The notes below the pieces were generated by a model, which worked only from the letters and a program-made list of their open reading frames with translations, had not been told where the DNA came from and made no database searches. This document shows, piece after piece, positions 37,058 through 45,282 of a stretch of 64,000 bases of DNA. Position numbers and translations under genes: made by a program. Source of the stretch: JBOCEF01 sp050586345. Its GTDB lineage: Bacteria; Pseudomonadota; Alphaproteobacteria; Rhodobacterales; Rhodobacteraceae. The stretch lies in assembly GCF_050586345.1 (NCBI RefSeq), contig NZ_JBOCEF010000014.1:1-64000 (forward strand), given 5' to 3'. Every line of letters starts with the position of its first letter. Positions within the stretch are counted from its first letter, which is position 1.

Positions 37058-39807
37058 GACGGGTGCATCCCGCCTTCGAGGCGCGCCCGCGCCTGTGGCG
37101 GCTGTTCGCGGTCGCCGCCGCGCTGCTGGGCCTGCTCGGGCTGATCGCCGCGCTCGGCCTGCAGGTGACGCCCCGGATCCAGGAGCTCGACACCGCCGAG
37201 GCGGACAATGTCGAGTGGACCCTGTCCCGGGCCGAGACCGAACTTCAGACCCTGCATGTCGCGATCCACGAGACGGTGCTGGAGGGGCGGCACGACTTCG
37301 GCGATCTCGAGGACGTGCGCCGCCGCTTCGACGTGTTCTACAGCCGGGTGACGACCCTGACCCAGGGCGACGCCTATCGCCACCTGCGCGCCGATCCCGA
37401 ATTCGACGGCCTGCTGCGCCGCCTCAAGCGCGGGCTGGACGCCTCGGTCGCGGCGATCGACGGCGACGACGACGCGCTGCGCGCCGCGCTGCCCGGGCTC
37501 GAGACCCAGGCCGCGGTGATGGCGCAGAGCGTCCGGCGGCTCGGGGTGATCGGCCTCGGGGCCGAGGCCGCCCGCGCCCGGGCGCTGCGCGAGCGGGTGT
37601 CCGACACCCTCGCGCTGCTCGCCCTCGTGACCTGCGCGCTGGTCGGCGCGCTGGCGGCGATGACGGCCGCCCTGTGGCGCAGCAAGGACGCGATGACCGC
37701 CCGCGCCGCCGAGGCCGCGGCCACCGCCGCGCGGCTCGACGCCATCCTGCGCAGCTCGCTCGACGCCATCATCGTCACCGACCGCGACGGGCGGCTGCTC
37801 GACCTCAACGACGTCGCGGTGGAGATGTTCGGCTATTCCCCCGAGGAGGCGATCGGCGAGACGGTGGACGACCTGATGACGCCGCCGAACCTGGTCCCCG
37901 CCAACCGCAAGGGGCGCGAGATCTGGCAGGGCGGAGAGGAGACGCGGATCATCGACAAGCGCCCGATGGAAAGCTACGGGCGCGACAAGACGGGGCGGGT
38001 GTTCCCCGTCGAACTCTCGATCCGCTCGGCCCAGGCGGGGGGCGAGGACCTGCTGATCGCCTTCATCCGCGACATCTCGGCCCGCCGCGCCTGGCAGGAG
38101 GCGTTGATCGAGGCGCGCGACCGGGCGGTGGCCGGAGAGAAGGCGCGGGCCGATTTCGTCGCGGTGATGAGCCACGAGATCCGCACCCCCCTCAACGGGA
38201 TCCTCGGGGCGCTGGCGCTGATGCGCGACGCGCGCACCGAGGAGGAGCGCGACGACCTGCGCCGGATGATGGAGACCTCGGGGCGGATCCTGATGCAGCA
38301 CGTGAACGACGTGCTCGACATCAGCCGGATGGACAGCGGGCGGCTGGAGCTGCGCCCGCGCGCCACCGACCTGCCCGCGCTGATGCGCGAGTCGCTCGAT
38401 TCGCAGGTCGCCCAGGCCGAGCGCCGGCGCGACCGGCTGTCGATGCGCTGGATCGGGCCGCACCCGCCGCGGCTGATGCTGGACGGGCCGCGCCTGCGCC
38501 AGGTGCTGCTGAACCTGCTCTCGAACGCCGTGAAGTTCACCGAGAACGGCGAGGTGACGCTGGAGGGCGAGATCCTGGGCCGCGGCGAGGACGCGATGCT
38601 CGAGCTGCGGGTGATCGACACCGGCGCCGGGATCGCCGAGGCGGACCTGGCGCGGGTGTTCGAGGATTTCGAGACGCTGGACCGATCGCGCGCGCGCTGG
38701 CGGCGGGGCACGGGGCTGGGCCTCGGCATCTCGCGCCGCATCGTCGAGGCGATGAAGGGCGCGATCCACGTGGTCTCGGAGCCGGGCGAGGGCAGCATCT
38801 TCACCGTCACCCTGCCCGTCCGCGCGGCGATCCCCGCCGCCGACACGCCCAAGGCCGCGGCCCAATCCGCGGCCGCAGCCGCCACGCCACTTGCCGCCAC
38901 GCCCCCTGCCGCGCCCCCTGCCGCAACCGGGACCGCAACCGGGGCCGCGCCGGGCCCATCCGGCGGGATCGCCGCCGCCCGCGCCGACGCGCCGCGCGTG
39001 CTGGTGGTCGAGGACAACAGCATCAACCGCGCGGTGCTGCGCGGGATGCTGATGCGCCGCGGGGCCGAGGTGGACGAGGCCGGGGACGGGGTCGAGGGCG
39101 TGGTGATGGCCGGGGCGCGGGCCTATGACCTCGTGCTCCTCGACATCGGCATGCCGCGGATGGACGGGTTCGAGGCCGCGCGCCGGATCCGCTCGGGCGG
39201 GGGCCCCTCGGCCCATGCCCCGATCCACGCCGTCACCGCCGACGTCACCGTCGAGGCCGGCGGGCCCGGGGACGCCGTGGACAGCGTGCTGACCAAGCCG
39301 GTCGCCGCCGAGTCGCTCGACGCGCTGCTGCGCAACCTGCCCGGCGCCCTGCTGCAGGACGGGGAGGCCGGGACGGCTGGGGAGCGGAGGCCGGCCCCGG
39401 CCGGCGGCAAGGCGGCGGGCGCGGGTGCGGGCGGCGATGGCGCGCTGTCGCCCGCGCGGTTCGAGAACATGCAGGCGGAGCTGGGCCAGGGCCCGGCGCT
39501 GGAGCTGGCGATCCGCTTCCTGGCCGAGGGCGACCGCGTGGTCCCGACGCTCGGCGCGCTGGCCGCGCGGGACGGCGCCGCGGCGGCGCAGGCGGCGCAC
39601 CGGCTGGCCGGCGGGGCGGCGAGCTTCGGCGCCATGGCCCTGCACCAGCGGCTATCGAAGCTCGAGCGCGCGGCGCGGGACGGGGACCAGGACGGCGTGC
39701 AGGCCGCGGCGCGCGGGGCGGCCGAGGCCTGGGCGATCTGCCGCGCCGCGCTCGAGGCCACCGCGACGGCGACCGCCGAGAACCCCGAGCGGGTCGGGGG
39801 GGCCTGA
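37054..39807 (+). CDS. Hybrid sensor histidine kinase (PAS-HisKA-HATPase-REC-Hpt)
   Basis: A 917-residue membrane kinase if started at GTG 37054. TM1 is at about 12-35, a periplasmic helical sensor region follows, and TM2 is near 190-210. A PAS domain (about 230-345) precedes HisKA with phospho-acceptor His374 in VMSHEIRTPLNG, then the HATPase domain with LSNAVKFTENG, DTGAGI and GTGLGLGIS. A receiver domain has Asp697 in LVLLDIGMPRMDG, and a C-terminal Hpt domain has His849 in AAHRLAGGAASFGA. It is a full phosphorelay protein; the nearby NarL-type regulator is the obvious final acceptor. The start is uncertain because the frame is open upstream. Confidence 0.9.
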   Translation: MRRVHPAFEARPRLWRLFAVAAALLGLLGLIAALGLQVTPRIQELDTAEADNVEWTLSRAETELQTLHVAIHETVLEGRHDFGDLEDVRRRFDVFYSRVTTLTQGDAYRHLRADPEFDGLLRRLKRGLDASVAAIDGDDDALRAALPGLETQAAVMAQSVRRLGVIGLGAEAARARALRERVSDTLALLALVTCALVGALAAMTAALWRSKDAMTARAAEAAATAARLDAILRSSLDAIIVTDRDGRLLDLNDVAVEMFGYSPEEAIGETVDDLMTPPNLVPANRKGREIWQGGEETRIIDKRPMESYGRDKTGRVFPVELSIRSAQAGGEDLLIAFIRDISARRAWQEALIEARDRAVAGEKARADFVAVMSHEIRTPLNGILGALALMRDARTEEERDDLRRMMETSGRILMQHVNDVLDISRMDSGRLELRPRATDLPALMRESLDSQVAQAERRRDRLSMRWIGPHPPRLMLDGPRLRQVLLNLLSNAVKFTENGEVTLEGEILGRGEDAMLELRVIDTGAGIAEADLARVFEDFETLDRSRARWRRGTGLGLGISRRIVEAMKGAIHVVSEPGEGSIFTVTLPVRAAIPAADTPKAAAQSAAAAATPLAATPPAAPPAATGTATGAAPGPSGGIAAARADAPRVLVVEDNSINRAVLRGMLMRRGAEVDEAGDGVEGVVMAGARAYDLVLLDIGMPRMDGFEAARRIRSGGGPSAHAPIHAVTADVTVEAGGPGDAVDSVLTKPVAAESLDALLRNLPGALLQDGEAGTAGERRPAPAGGKAAGAGAGGDGALSPARFENMQAELGQGPALELAIRFLAEGDRVVPTLGALAARDGAAAAQAAHRLAGGAASFGAMALHQRLSKLERAARDGDQDGVQAAARGAAEAWAICRAALEATATATAENPERVGGA

Positions 39808-40041
39808 GACCCGCGGGGGGCCGGGGCGCAGGCGGCGTCCCGCGCGGCGCGCGCGGCACGGGGCGCGGAACCGCCCGGCGGGCGCACCAAGGCCCGGCCC
39901 CCGGGGCGCCCCCCGGGGCGACCGAGGAGCGGGCGGGCGCCGACCGCGGGGCTGATGGAAGACCCGACGGGAGGGTCGACCGGGGGGCCGACCGGGCGGC
40001 CGGACACGGGGGACGACCGGGTGGACCGAGCGCCGGGGGGC

Positions 40042-40761
40042 TCAGACCGCCTGGCCGCGCGCCTCGTCCCGGGCCAGGGCGGCGAGGGTCGCCGCGTCCA
40101 CCGGCGCGGTCATGATCCCCACCACCGTGTCGGCCAGCGTCTCGCGCGTCGCTTCCCCGCCCCAGAGGCGGGCCCAGGCGTCGGGATCGTCCCGCGCCGC
40201 CTCGCGCGTCGAGGTCGCGCCGATCACGTAGATCATCGCCAGCATCTGCCGCTGCGCCAGGATCCGCTGCGGGATCTCGGGCATCATCTCGCGCATCCGG
40301 GTCAGGCAACGCCGCGTGCCGCCGTCGAGCCCGCGCATCGCGTCGAACAGGTTCTGGCGGTGGTTCAGCAGCACCATGTTGAGGAAGCGCAGCGAGCGGT
40401 CGTCCTCCTGCCGGTTGGGGTCCGAGAGGGAGGGCGCGTCGATCAGGATCTCGGCCAGCTCGCGCAGCGTGTGCGGGCCGCCCGCGGCCTCGAGCGCGTC
40501 GAGGCGGCGGGTGTGGTGTTCGTCGAGGATCACGGCGACGTCGCGGATCAGCTCCTGCACCAGGTCGGCGCGGGAGGAGAAGTAGTAGTTGATCGACCCG
40601 GCGTTCTTCTGCCCGGCGAGCTTGAGGATCTCGCGCACCGAGACGCCGTCGAGGCCCTTCTGGGCGAAGAGCGTCAGCGCCGCGCGCTTGATCCGGGCGC
40701 GCGTCTGCTCGCCCTTGTGGCTGCCGCCGCCGTCGATATCCGCCTCGTGCGCCTCGCTCAC
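40042..40761 (-). CDS. TetR family transcriptional regulator
   Basis: A 239-residue regulator. The N-terminal HTH shows TRARIKRAALTLFAQKGLDGVSVREILKLAGQKNAGSINYYFSSRADLV, the pattern NxGSINYYF being typical of TetR regulators near fatty-acid or acyl-CoA genes. A C-terminal ligand-binding domain follows. The GTG at 40761 with AAAGGGG upstream is chosen over a longer frame to 40860, which would add a repeat-encoded N-terminus. It may control the acyl-CoA ligase and beta-oxidation genes nearby. Confidence 0.88.
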   Translation of the reverse strand: MSEAHEADIDGGGSHKGEQTRARIKRAALTLFAQKGLDGVSVREILKLAGQKNAGSINYYFSSRADLVQELIRDVAVILDEHHTRRLDALEAAGGPHTLRELAEILIDAPSLSDPNRQEDDRSLRFLNMVLLNHRQNLFDAMRGLDGGTRRCLTRMREMMPEIPQRILAQRQMLAMIYVIGATSTREAARDDPDAWARLWGGEATRETLADTVVGIMTAPVDAATLAALARDEARGQAV

Positions 40762-40961
40762 GTCCCGCCCCTTTCCGGTGTCTTTTTCCAGTTTCGTTCC
40801 TAGCCGCTTCGCGCGCCCAAGCAAAGGCGCCCGGACGGGCGCCCCCATAGGCGCCCCCATAGGTGCCCGTGAAGACGCCCTTGACCCGCGCCGCCCCGCG
40901 GGGCGTGATGCGCCCGGTCCCCCTTCGCCGCCCTCTTCGCCCCCGCCCCGGAGCCGCCGCC

Positions 40962-41324
40962 ATGACCCTGGACGAGTTCGACGCCTTCTGCGCCGCCCTT
41001 CCCCATTCCACCTTCGTGCGCCAGTGGGGCGACGCGCATGTGTGGAAGATCGGCGGCAAGGTCTACGCCATGGGCCGGTCGGGCGAGGATGGCGAGGTCA
41101 TGGTCACCTTCAAGGCCACCGAGATGGGGTTCGAGATCCTCTCGGACGCCCCCGGCTGCCGCCCCGCGCCCTACATGGCCTCGCGCGGGCTGAAATGGAT
41201 CCAGCGGACCGGGCCGGAGACGCTGGGCGACGCCGAGCTGAAGGCCCATGTCGAGGAGAGCCGCCGCATGGTCGGGGCCAAGCTGAGCAAGGCGAAGCGG
41301 GCGGAGCTGGGCCTTTCGGCCTGA
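40962..41324 (+). CDS. MmcQ/YjbR family protein
   Basis: A 120-residue protein of the YjbR/MmcQ family: MTLDEFDAFCAALPHSTFVRQWGDAHVWKIGGKVYAM, then FKATEMGFEIL and an APYMASRGLKWI segment. Family members have a CyaY-like fold and are often called DNA-binding, although the function is not established. It is divergent from the TetR gene. Confidence 0.88.
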   Translation: MTLDEFDAFCAALPHSTFVRQWGDAHVWKIGGKVYAMGRSGEDGEVMVTFKATEMGFEILSDAPGCRPAPYMASRGLKWIQRTGPETLGDAELKAHVEESRRMVGAKLSKAKRAELGLSA

Positions 41325-41345
41325 GCGCCGCCCGCTGCCTCCCCC

Positions 41346-42896
41346 TCAGCCCGCGGGTTCGGGGCTGCGCGCCTTCGGGGCGGCGGCGTATTCCGCCTTC
41401 AAGAGCTTCTTCATCAGCTTGCCCGTCTCGGTCCGCGGCAGCTCGGCGCGCAGCTCGATCGCCTTCGGGACCTTCACGTGGCTGAGGCGCGCGCGCAGCC
41501 AGTCGCGCAGCTCCTCGGCCAGCCCGTCGCGCGGGACCCCCTTCGGCTGCACCACCGCGTGCACCGCCTCGCCCAGGTCCTCGTCCGGGATGCCGAACAC
41601 CGCGGCGTCCATCACCTCGGGATGCGCGATCAGCAGGTCCTCCGTCTCCTGCGGGTACACGTTCACCCCGCCCGAGATGATGGTGAAGGCGGCGCGGTCG
41701 GTGAGGTGCACGAAGCCGTCCTCGTCGAGATACCCGATATCCCCGAGGGTCGAGCAGCCGGGCCGCGCGAAGGCCTCGGCGGTCTTGTCCGGGTCGCCCC
41801 GGTATTCGAAATCGATGCCGCTGTCGAAATAGACGCCCCCCGTCTCGCCGCGCGGCAGCTCGCTCCCGTCGGGGCCGAGGATGCGGATCTCGCCCAGCAG
41901 CGACCGCCCGACGGTGCCGCGATGCGCCAGCCATTCCGCGGCGGTGGCGTAGGTGATGCCGTTGGCCTCGGTGCCCGCGTAATATTCCTCGAGGATCGGG
42001 CCCCACCAGTCGATCATCGCCTCCTTCACCTCGGCCGGGCACGGGGCGGCGGCATGAAGCGCCTTCTGCAGGCTCGAGAGGTCTACCCCCGCGCGCGCCG
42101 CTTCCGGCAGCTTGAGCATCCGCACGAAATGGGTCGGCACGAACTGGGCATGGGTGACGCGGTGGGTCTCGATGGCCCGCAGCGCGCCCTCGGGGTCGAA
42201 TTTCTCCATGATCACGCAGGTGGCCCCGAGGGAGGCCGCGCGGAGCGTGAAGCGCAGCGGCGCGGCGTGGTAGAGCGGCGCAGGGCACAGGTAGGTGCTG
42301 TCCTGCGACAGGCCGAAGAGCCCGTCGACCAGCACCGGCACCACGGGCATGGCCCAGTCGACCGGGCGTTTCTCCCACCCGCGCAGGATCCCCTTGGGCC
42401 GGCCGGTGGTGCCGGAGGAGTAGAGCATGTCCTCGCCCGCGCATTCATCGGCGGGGGGCGTGGCGGGGGCCTCGGCCACGGCGTCCTCCCAGCGCCGGAA
42501 CCCCTCGACCGCGCCGCCCACGGTCAGGCAGGCGGCATCCGGCGCCTCGGCGCGGATCGCCGCCGCCTTGTCCGCGTCCGCGGCCGAGACGATGAAAGCC
42601 TTGGCCCCGCAGTCGCGCAGGATGTAGCCCGCCTCGGCCGGGCCGAGATAGCGGCTGATGGCGGTGTAGATCACCCCGGCGCGGTGCGCGGCCCAGACGA
42701 TCTCCATGAACTCGCGCCGGTTCTCCATCATCAGCGCGATGTTGTCGCCCGGCCCGACCCCGAGGCGGCGCAGCGCCTGGGCGCCCTTCATCGAGATGCG
42801 GTCAAGCTCGGCATAAGTGATCGTCTCGCCCGACCCGGCCATGATGTAGGCGGGTTTGTCCGGCGTGACGGCGGCGTGGTGCGACGGATGCAGCAT
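41346..42896 (-). CDS. AMP-forming acyl-CoA synthetase (ligase)
   Basis: A 516-residue ANL enzyme. The P-loop motif LYSSGTTGRPKGIL, the adenylate motif EYYAGTEANG, YRGDPDKTAE with LGDIGYLDEDGFVHLTDR, and the C-terminal catalytic lysine in TETGKLMKKLLK are visible. It activates a carboxylic acid to its CoA thioester through an acyl-AMP. Class and neighbourhood (beta-oxidation genes, divergently transcribed) suggest a medium or long fatty acid or another alkanoate. The start has AAGGACA. Confidence 0.93.
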   Translation of the reverse strand: MLHPSHHAAVTPDKPAYIMAGSGETITYAELDRISMKGAQALRRLGVGPGDNIALMMENRREFMEIVWAAHRAGVIYTAISRYLGPAEAGYILRDCGAKAFIVSAADADKAAAIRAEAPDAACLTVGGAVEGFRRWEDAVAEAPATPPADECAGEDMLYSSGTTGRPKGILRGWEKRPVDWAMPVVPVLVDGLFGLSQDSTYLCPAPLYHAAPLRFTLRAASLGATCVIMEKFDPEGALRAIETHRVTHAQFVPTHFVRMLKLPEAARAGVDLSSLQKALHAAAPCPAEVKEAMIDWWGPILEEYYAGTEANGITYATAAEWLAHRGTVGRSLLGEIRILGPDGSELPRGETGGVYFDSGIDFEYRGDPDKTAEAFARPGCSTLGDIGYLDEDGFVHLTDRAAFTIISGGVNVYPQETEDLLIAHPEVMDAAVFGIPDEDLGEAVHAVVQPKGVPRDGLAEELRDWLRARLSHVKVPKAIELRAELPRTETGKLMKKLLKAEYAAAPKARSPEPAG

Positions 42897-43197
42897 GGGC
42901 TGTCCTTCTGTTCGGCGTCCTCCCTGCGGGGGCGGCGGCGCGCCTCCCGGCCCCGGCCGCGCAGATCTGACGTCGCGTCGGCGGGCGCATTGAAACGTTG
43001 CATTAAACTTCGAGCCGCGTCAATTTGGTCGTCGAACCGGGTCGGCGCCCCTTGCGGGCCCGCCCCGGGTCGAGGGCTTCGGCCGCGGCGCTTGAAGGGC
43101 GCGGCGGGCTGGCCTAGCGTCGCGCGGGACATCCTGCGGAACGCAGGACCGCATTGCGGCGCCGGGAGGGCGCCCGAAGCCAGGGAGAGACCGAAGA
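42897..43197. promoter_or_regulatory. Divergent control region of the acyl-CoA ligase and beta-oxidation genes
   Basis: A 301-base gap. An AT-rich patch holds two direct repeats, GCATTGAAAC (42987-42996) and GCATTAAAC (43000-43008), spaced 13 bases apart. On the minus strand TTGACG lies 17 bases ahead of CAACGT. Either could be part of a promoter/operator for the divergent genes. Confidence 0.45.
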
Positions 43198-44001
43198 ATG
43201 ACCGACGCCGCCGCCCAAACCCGCGACGAAGACCCGATCCTGCTGTGCGAGCGCCGCGAGGGCGTGGCGCTTGTGACGCTCAACCGCCCGCAGGCGATGA
43301 ACGCGATGAACCGGGCCATGCGCCGGGACCTGGCGCAGCTGGTGCGCGACCTCGGGGCCGATGACGCGATCCGCGTGCTGGTGCTGACCGGCGCCGGAAC
43401 CCGCGCCTTCACCGCGGGGCTGGACCTGAAGGAGCTCGGCTCGGGCGAATCCAAGTTCGGCGAGGGTTCGGCCCAGGACGACCCGGTCGTGGCGCTGGAG
43501 AATTTCCCCAAGCCCATCATCTGCGCCGTGAACGGCGTGGCGGTGACCGGGGGCTTCGAGATGGCGCTGGTCGCGGACATCCTGATCGGGTCCGAGAACG
43601 CCCGTTTCGCCGACACCCATGCGCGCATGGCGATCATGCCGGGCTGGGGCCTGACGCAGCGCCTGCCGCGGATCATCGGCGTGTCGCGCTACAAGGAAAT
43701 GGCCTTCACCGGCGATTTCATCGACGCCGCCACCGCCGCGGAGTGGGGGCTGATCAACCGCGTCGTCCCCGCCGATCAGCTGGTGGAGGAGGCGATGAAG
43801 ATCGCCGCCAAGATCGCCGAGAGCGACCCCGAATTCATCGCCGCCGAGCGCAAGCTGATCGACGAGGGGCTCGCCGGTTCCTTCGCCGACGGGATGAAGG
43901 CCGAGCGCGCGGCCTCGCGCGCCTGGAACGCAAGCCGCAGCGCCGCCGACCTGGAAGCGCGGCGCAAGAAGGTCACCGAACGCGGCCGGACCCAGGTCTG
44001 A
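43198..44001 (+). CDS. Enoyl-CoA hydratase
   Basis: A 267-residue crotonase-fold enzyme, hydrating 2-enoyl-CoA. The oxyanion hole segments AFTAGLDLKELG and NGVAVTGGFEMALVADILIG, and the HARMAIMPGWGLTQRLPR region, are present. The second catalytic glutamate position of classical hydratases is occupied by a GWGL-type loop, so a related reaction is possible. It starts with AGGGAGAG upstream and begins the plus-strand run of beta-oxidation genes. Confidence 0.92.
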   Translation: MTDAAAQTRDEDPILLCERREGVALVTLNRPQAMNAMNRAMRRDLAQLVRDLGADDAIRVLVLTGAGTRAFTAGLDLKELGSGESKFGEGSAQDDPVVALENFPKPIICAVNGVAVTGGFEMALVADILIGSENARFADTHARMAIMPGWGLTQRLPRIIGVSRYKEMAFTGDFIDAATAAEWGLINRVVPADQLVEEAMKIAAKIAESDPEFIAAERKLIDEGLAGSFADGMKAERAASRAWNASRSAADLEARRKKVTERGRTQV

Positions 44002-44070
44002 GCCGCCGCAGAACACGGCCCCGACGCCCCCGGGAGGGGGGTGCGGGGCATCCACAGGGAGGAAAGTCGC

Positions 44071-45279
44071 ATGGCGGAAAACGCCTATATCTACGACGCC
44101 ATCCGCACGCCCCGGTCCAAGGGCAAGGCGGGCGGCACGCTCAACGAGGTCAAGCCGATCGACCTCGTGACCACGCTGCTGAGCGAGATGCAGAGCCGCC
44201 ATGACCTTGATACCAGCCGCGTCGACGACGTGATGCTGGGCTGCGTCATGCCGGTCAAGGAACAGGGCTCGGTGCTGCCGAAGATCGCCCTGCAGAAGGC
44301 CGGCTGGGACGAGAAGGTCGCGGGCGCGCAGGTCAACCGCTTCTGCGCCTCGGGCCTCGACACCTTCAACACCGCCGCGGCCAAGGTCGCGTCGGGGTGG
44401 GAGGACCTGGTCTGCGCGGGCGGCTACGAGTCGATGTCCCGCGTCCCGATGGGGGCCGATGGCGGCCCCTTCACCGAGGACCCGGAGACCAACATCCAGA
44501 CCGGCTTCGTGCCCCAGGGCATCGGCGCCGACCTGATCGCCACCATCGAGGGCTGGTCGCGCGACGACGTGGACGAGTTCGCGATGAAGTCGCAGCAGAA
44601 GGCCGCCCATGCACGCGATTCCGGCTGGTTCGACCGCTCGGTCGTCCCGGTGAAGGATGAGAACGGCTTCGTCATCCTCGAGCGCGACGATTTCATCAAG
44701 CCGAACACCGACATGCAGGCCCTCGGCTCCCTGCGCGCCAGCTTCGAGAAGCCCGGCGCCATGGGCTATGACGCCATCGCCCTGTCGAAATACCCCGAGG
44801 TGGAGCGGATCAACCACGTCCACACCCCGGGCAACTCCTCGGGCATCGTCGACGGCGCCTCGCTGGTGATGGTGGGCAACGAGAAGATCGGCAAGGAACT
44901 CGGCCTGACCCCGCGCGGCCGCGTGGTCTCCGTCGCGCTGACCTCGACCGACCCGACGATCATGCTGACCGGGCCGGGACCGGCCTCGAAGAAGGCGCTC
45001 GCCAAGGCGGGGCTGAGCATGGACGACATCGATCTCGTGGAGATCAACGAGGCCTTCGCCTCGGTCGCCCTTCGCCTTCAGAAGGATCTCGACGTGCCGG
45101 AGGAGAAGCTCAACGTCGTCGGCGGCGCCATCGCCATGGGCCACCCGCTGGGGGCGACCGGGGGCTGCCTGGTGTCGACGATGCTCGACGAGCTTGAGCG
45201 GCGCAATCTGAAGCGCGCGCTTCTGTGCATGTGCGTGGGCGGCGGCATGGGCATCGCCTCCATCATCGAGAGGGTCTGA
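44071..45279 (+). CDS. Acetyl-CoA C-acyltransferase (thiolase)
   Basis: A 402-residue thiolase. The nucleophilic cysteine is in VNRFCASGLDT (about Cys92), the catalytic histidine in GHPLGATGG and the second cysteine in LCMCVGGGMG. It cleaves 3-ketoacyl-CoA with CoA to acetyl-CoA and a shortened acyl-CoA. The ATG at 44071 has AGGGAGGAAAG. It ends 3 bases before the FadB-type gene, so together they provide the multi-enzyme beta-oxidation complex. Confidence 0.95.
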   Translation: MAENAYIYDAIRTPRSKGKAGGTLNEVKPIDLVTTLLSEMQSRHDLDTSRVDDVMLGCVMPVKEQGSVLPKIALQKAGWDEKVAGAQVNRFCASGLDTFNTAAAKVASGWEDLVCAGGYESMSRVPMGADGGPFTEDPETNIQTGFVPQGIGADLIATIEGWSRDDVDEFAMKSQQKAAHARDSGWFDRSVVPVKDENGFVILERDDFIKPNTDMQALGSLRASFEKPGAMGYDAIALSKYPEVERINHVHTPGNSSGIVDGASLVMVGNEKIGKELGLTPRGRVVSVALTSTDPTIMLTGPGPASKKALAKAGLSMDDIDLVEINEAFASVALRLQKDLDVPEEKLNVVGGAIAMGHPLGATGGCLVSTMLDELERRNLKRALLCMCVGGGMGIASIIERV

Positions 45280-45282
45280 TCC

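Noticed and set aside
36169..39645. 1158-residue minus-strand ORF
   Set aside because: Antisense to the hybrid kinase, whose domains are complete; a shadow frame.
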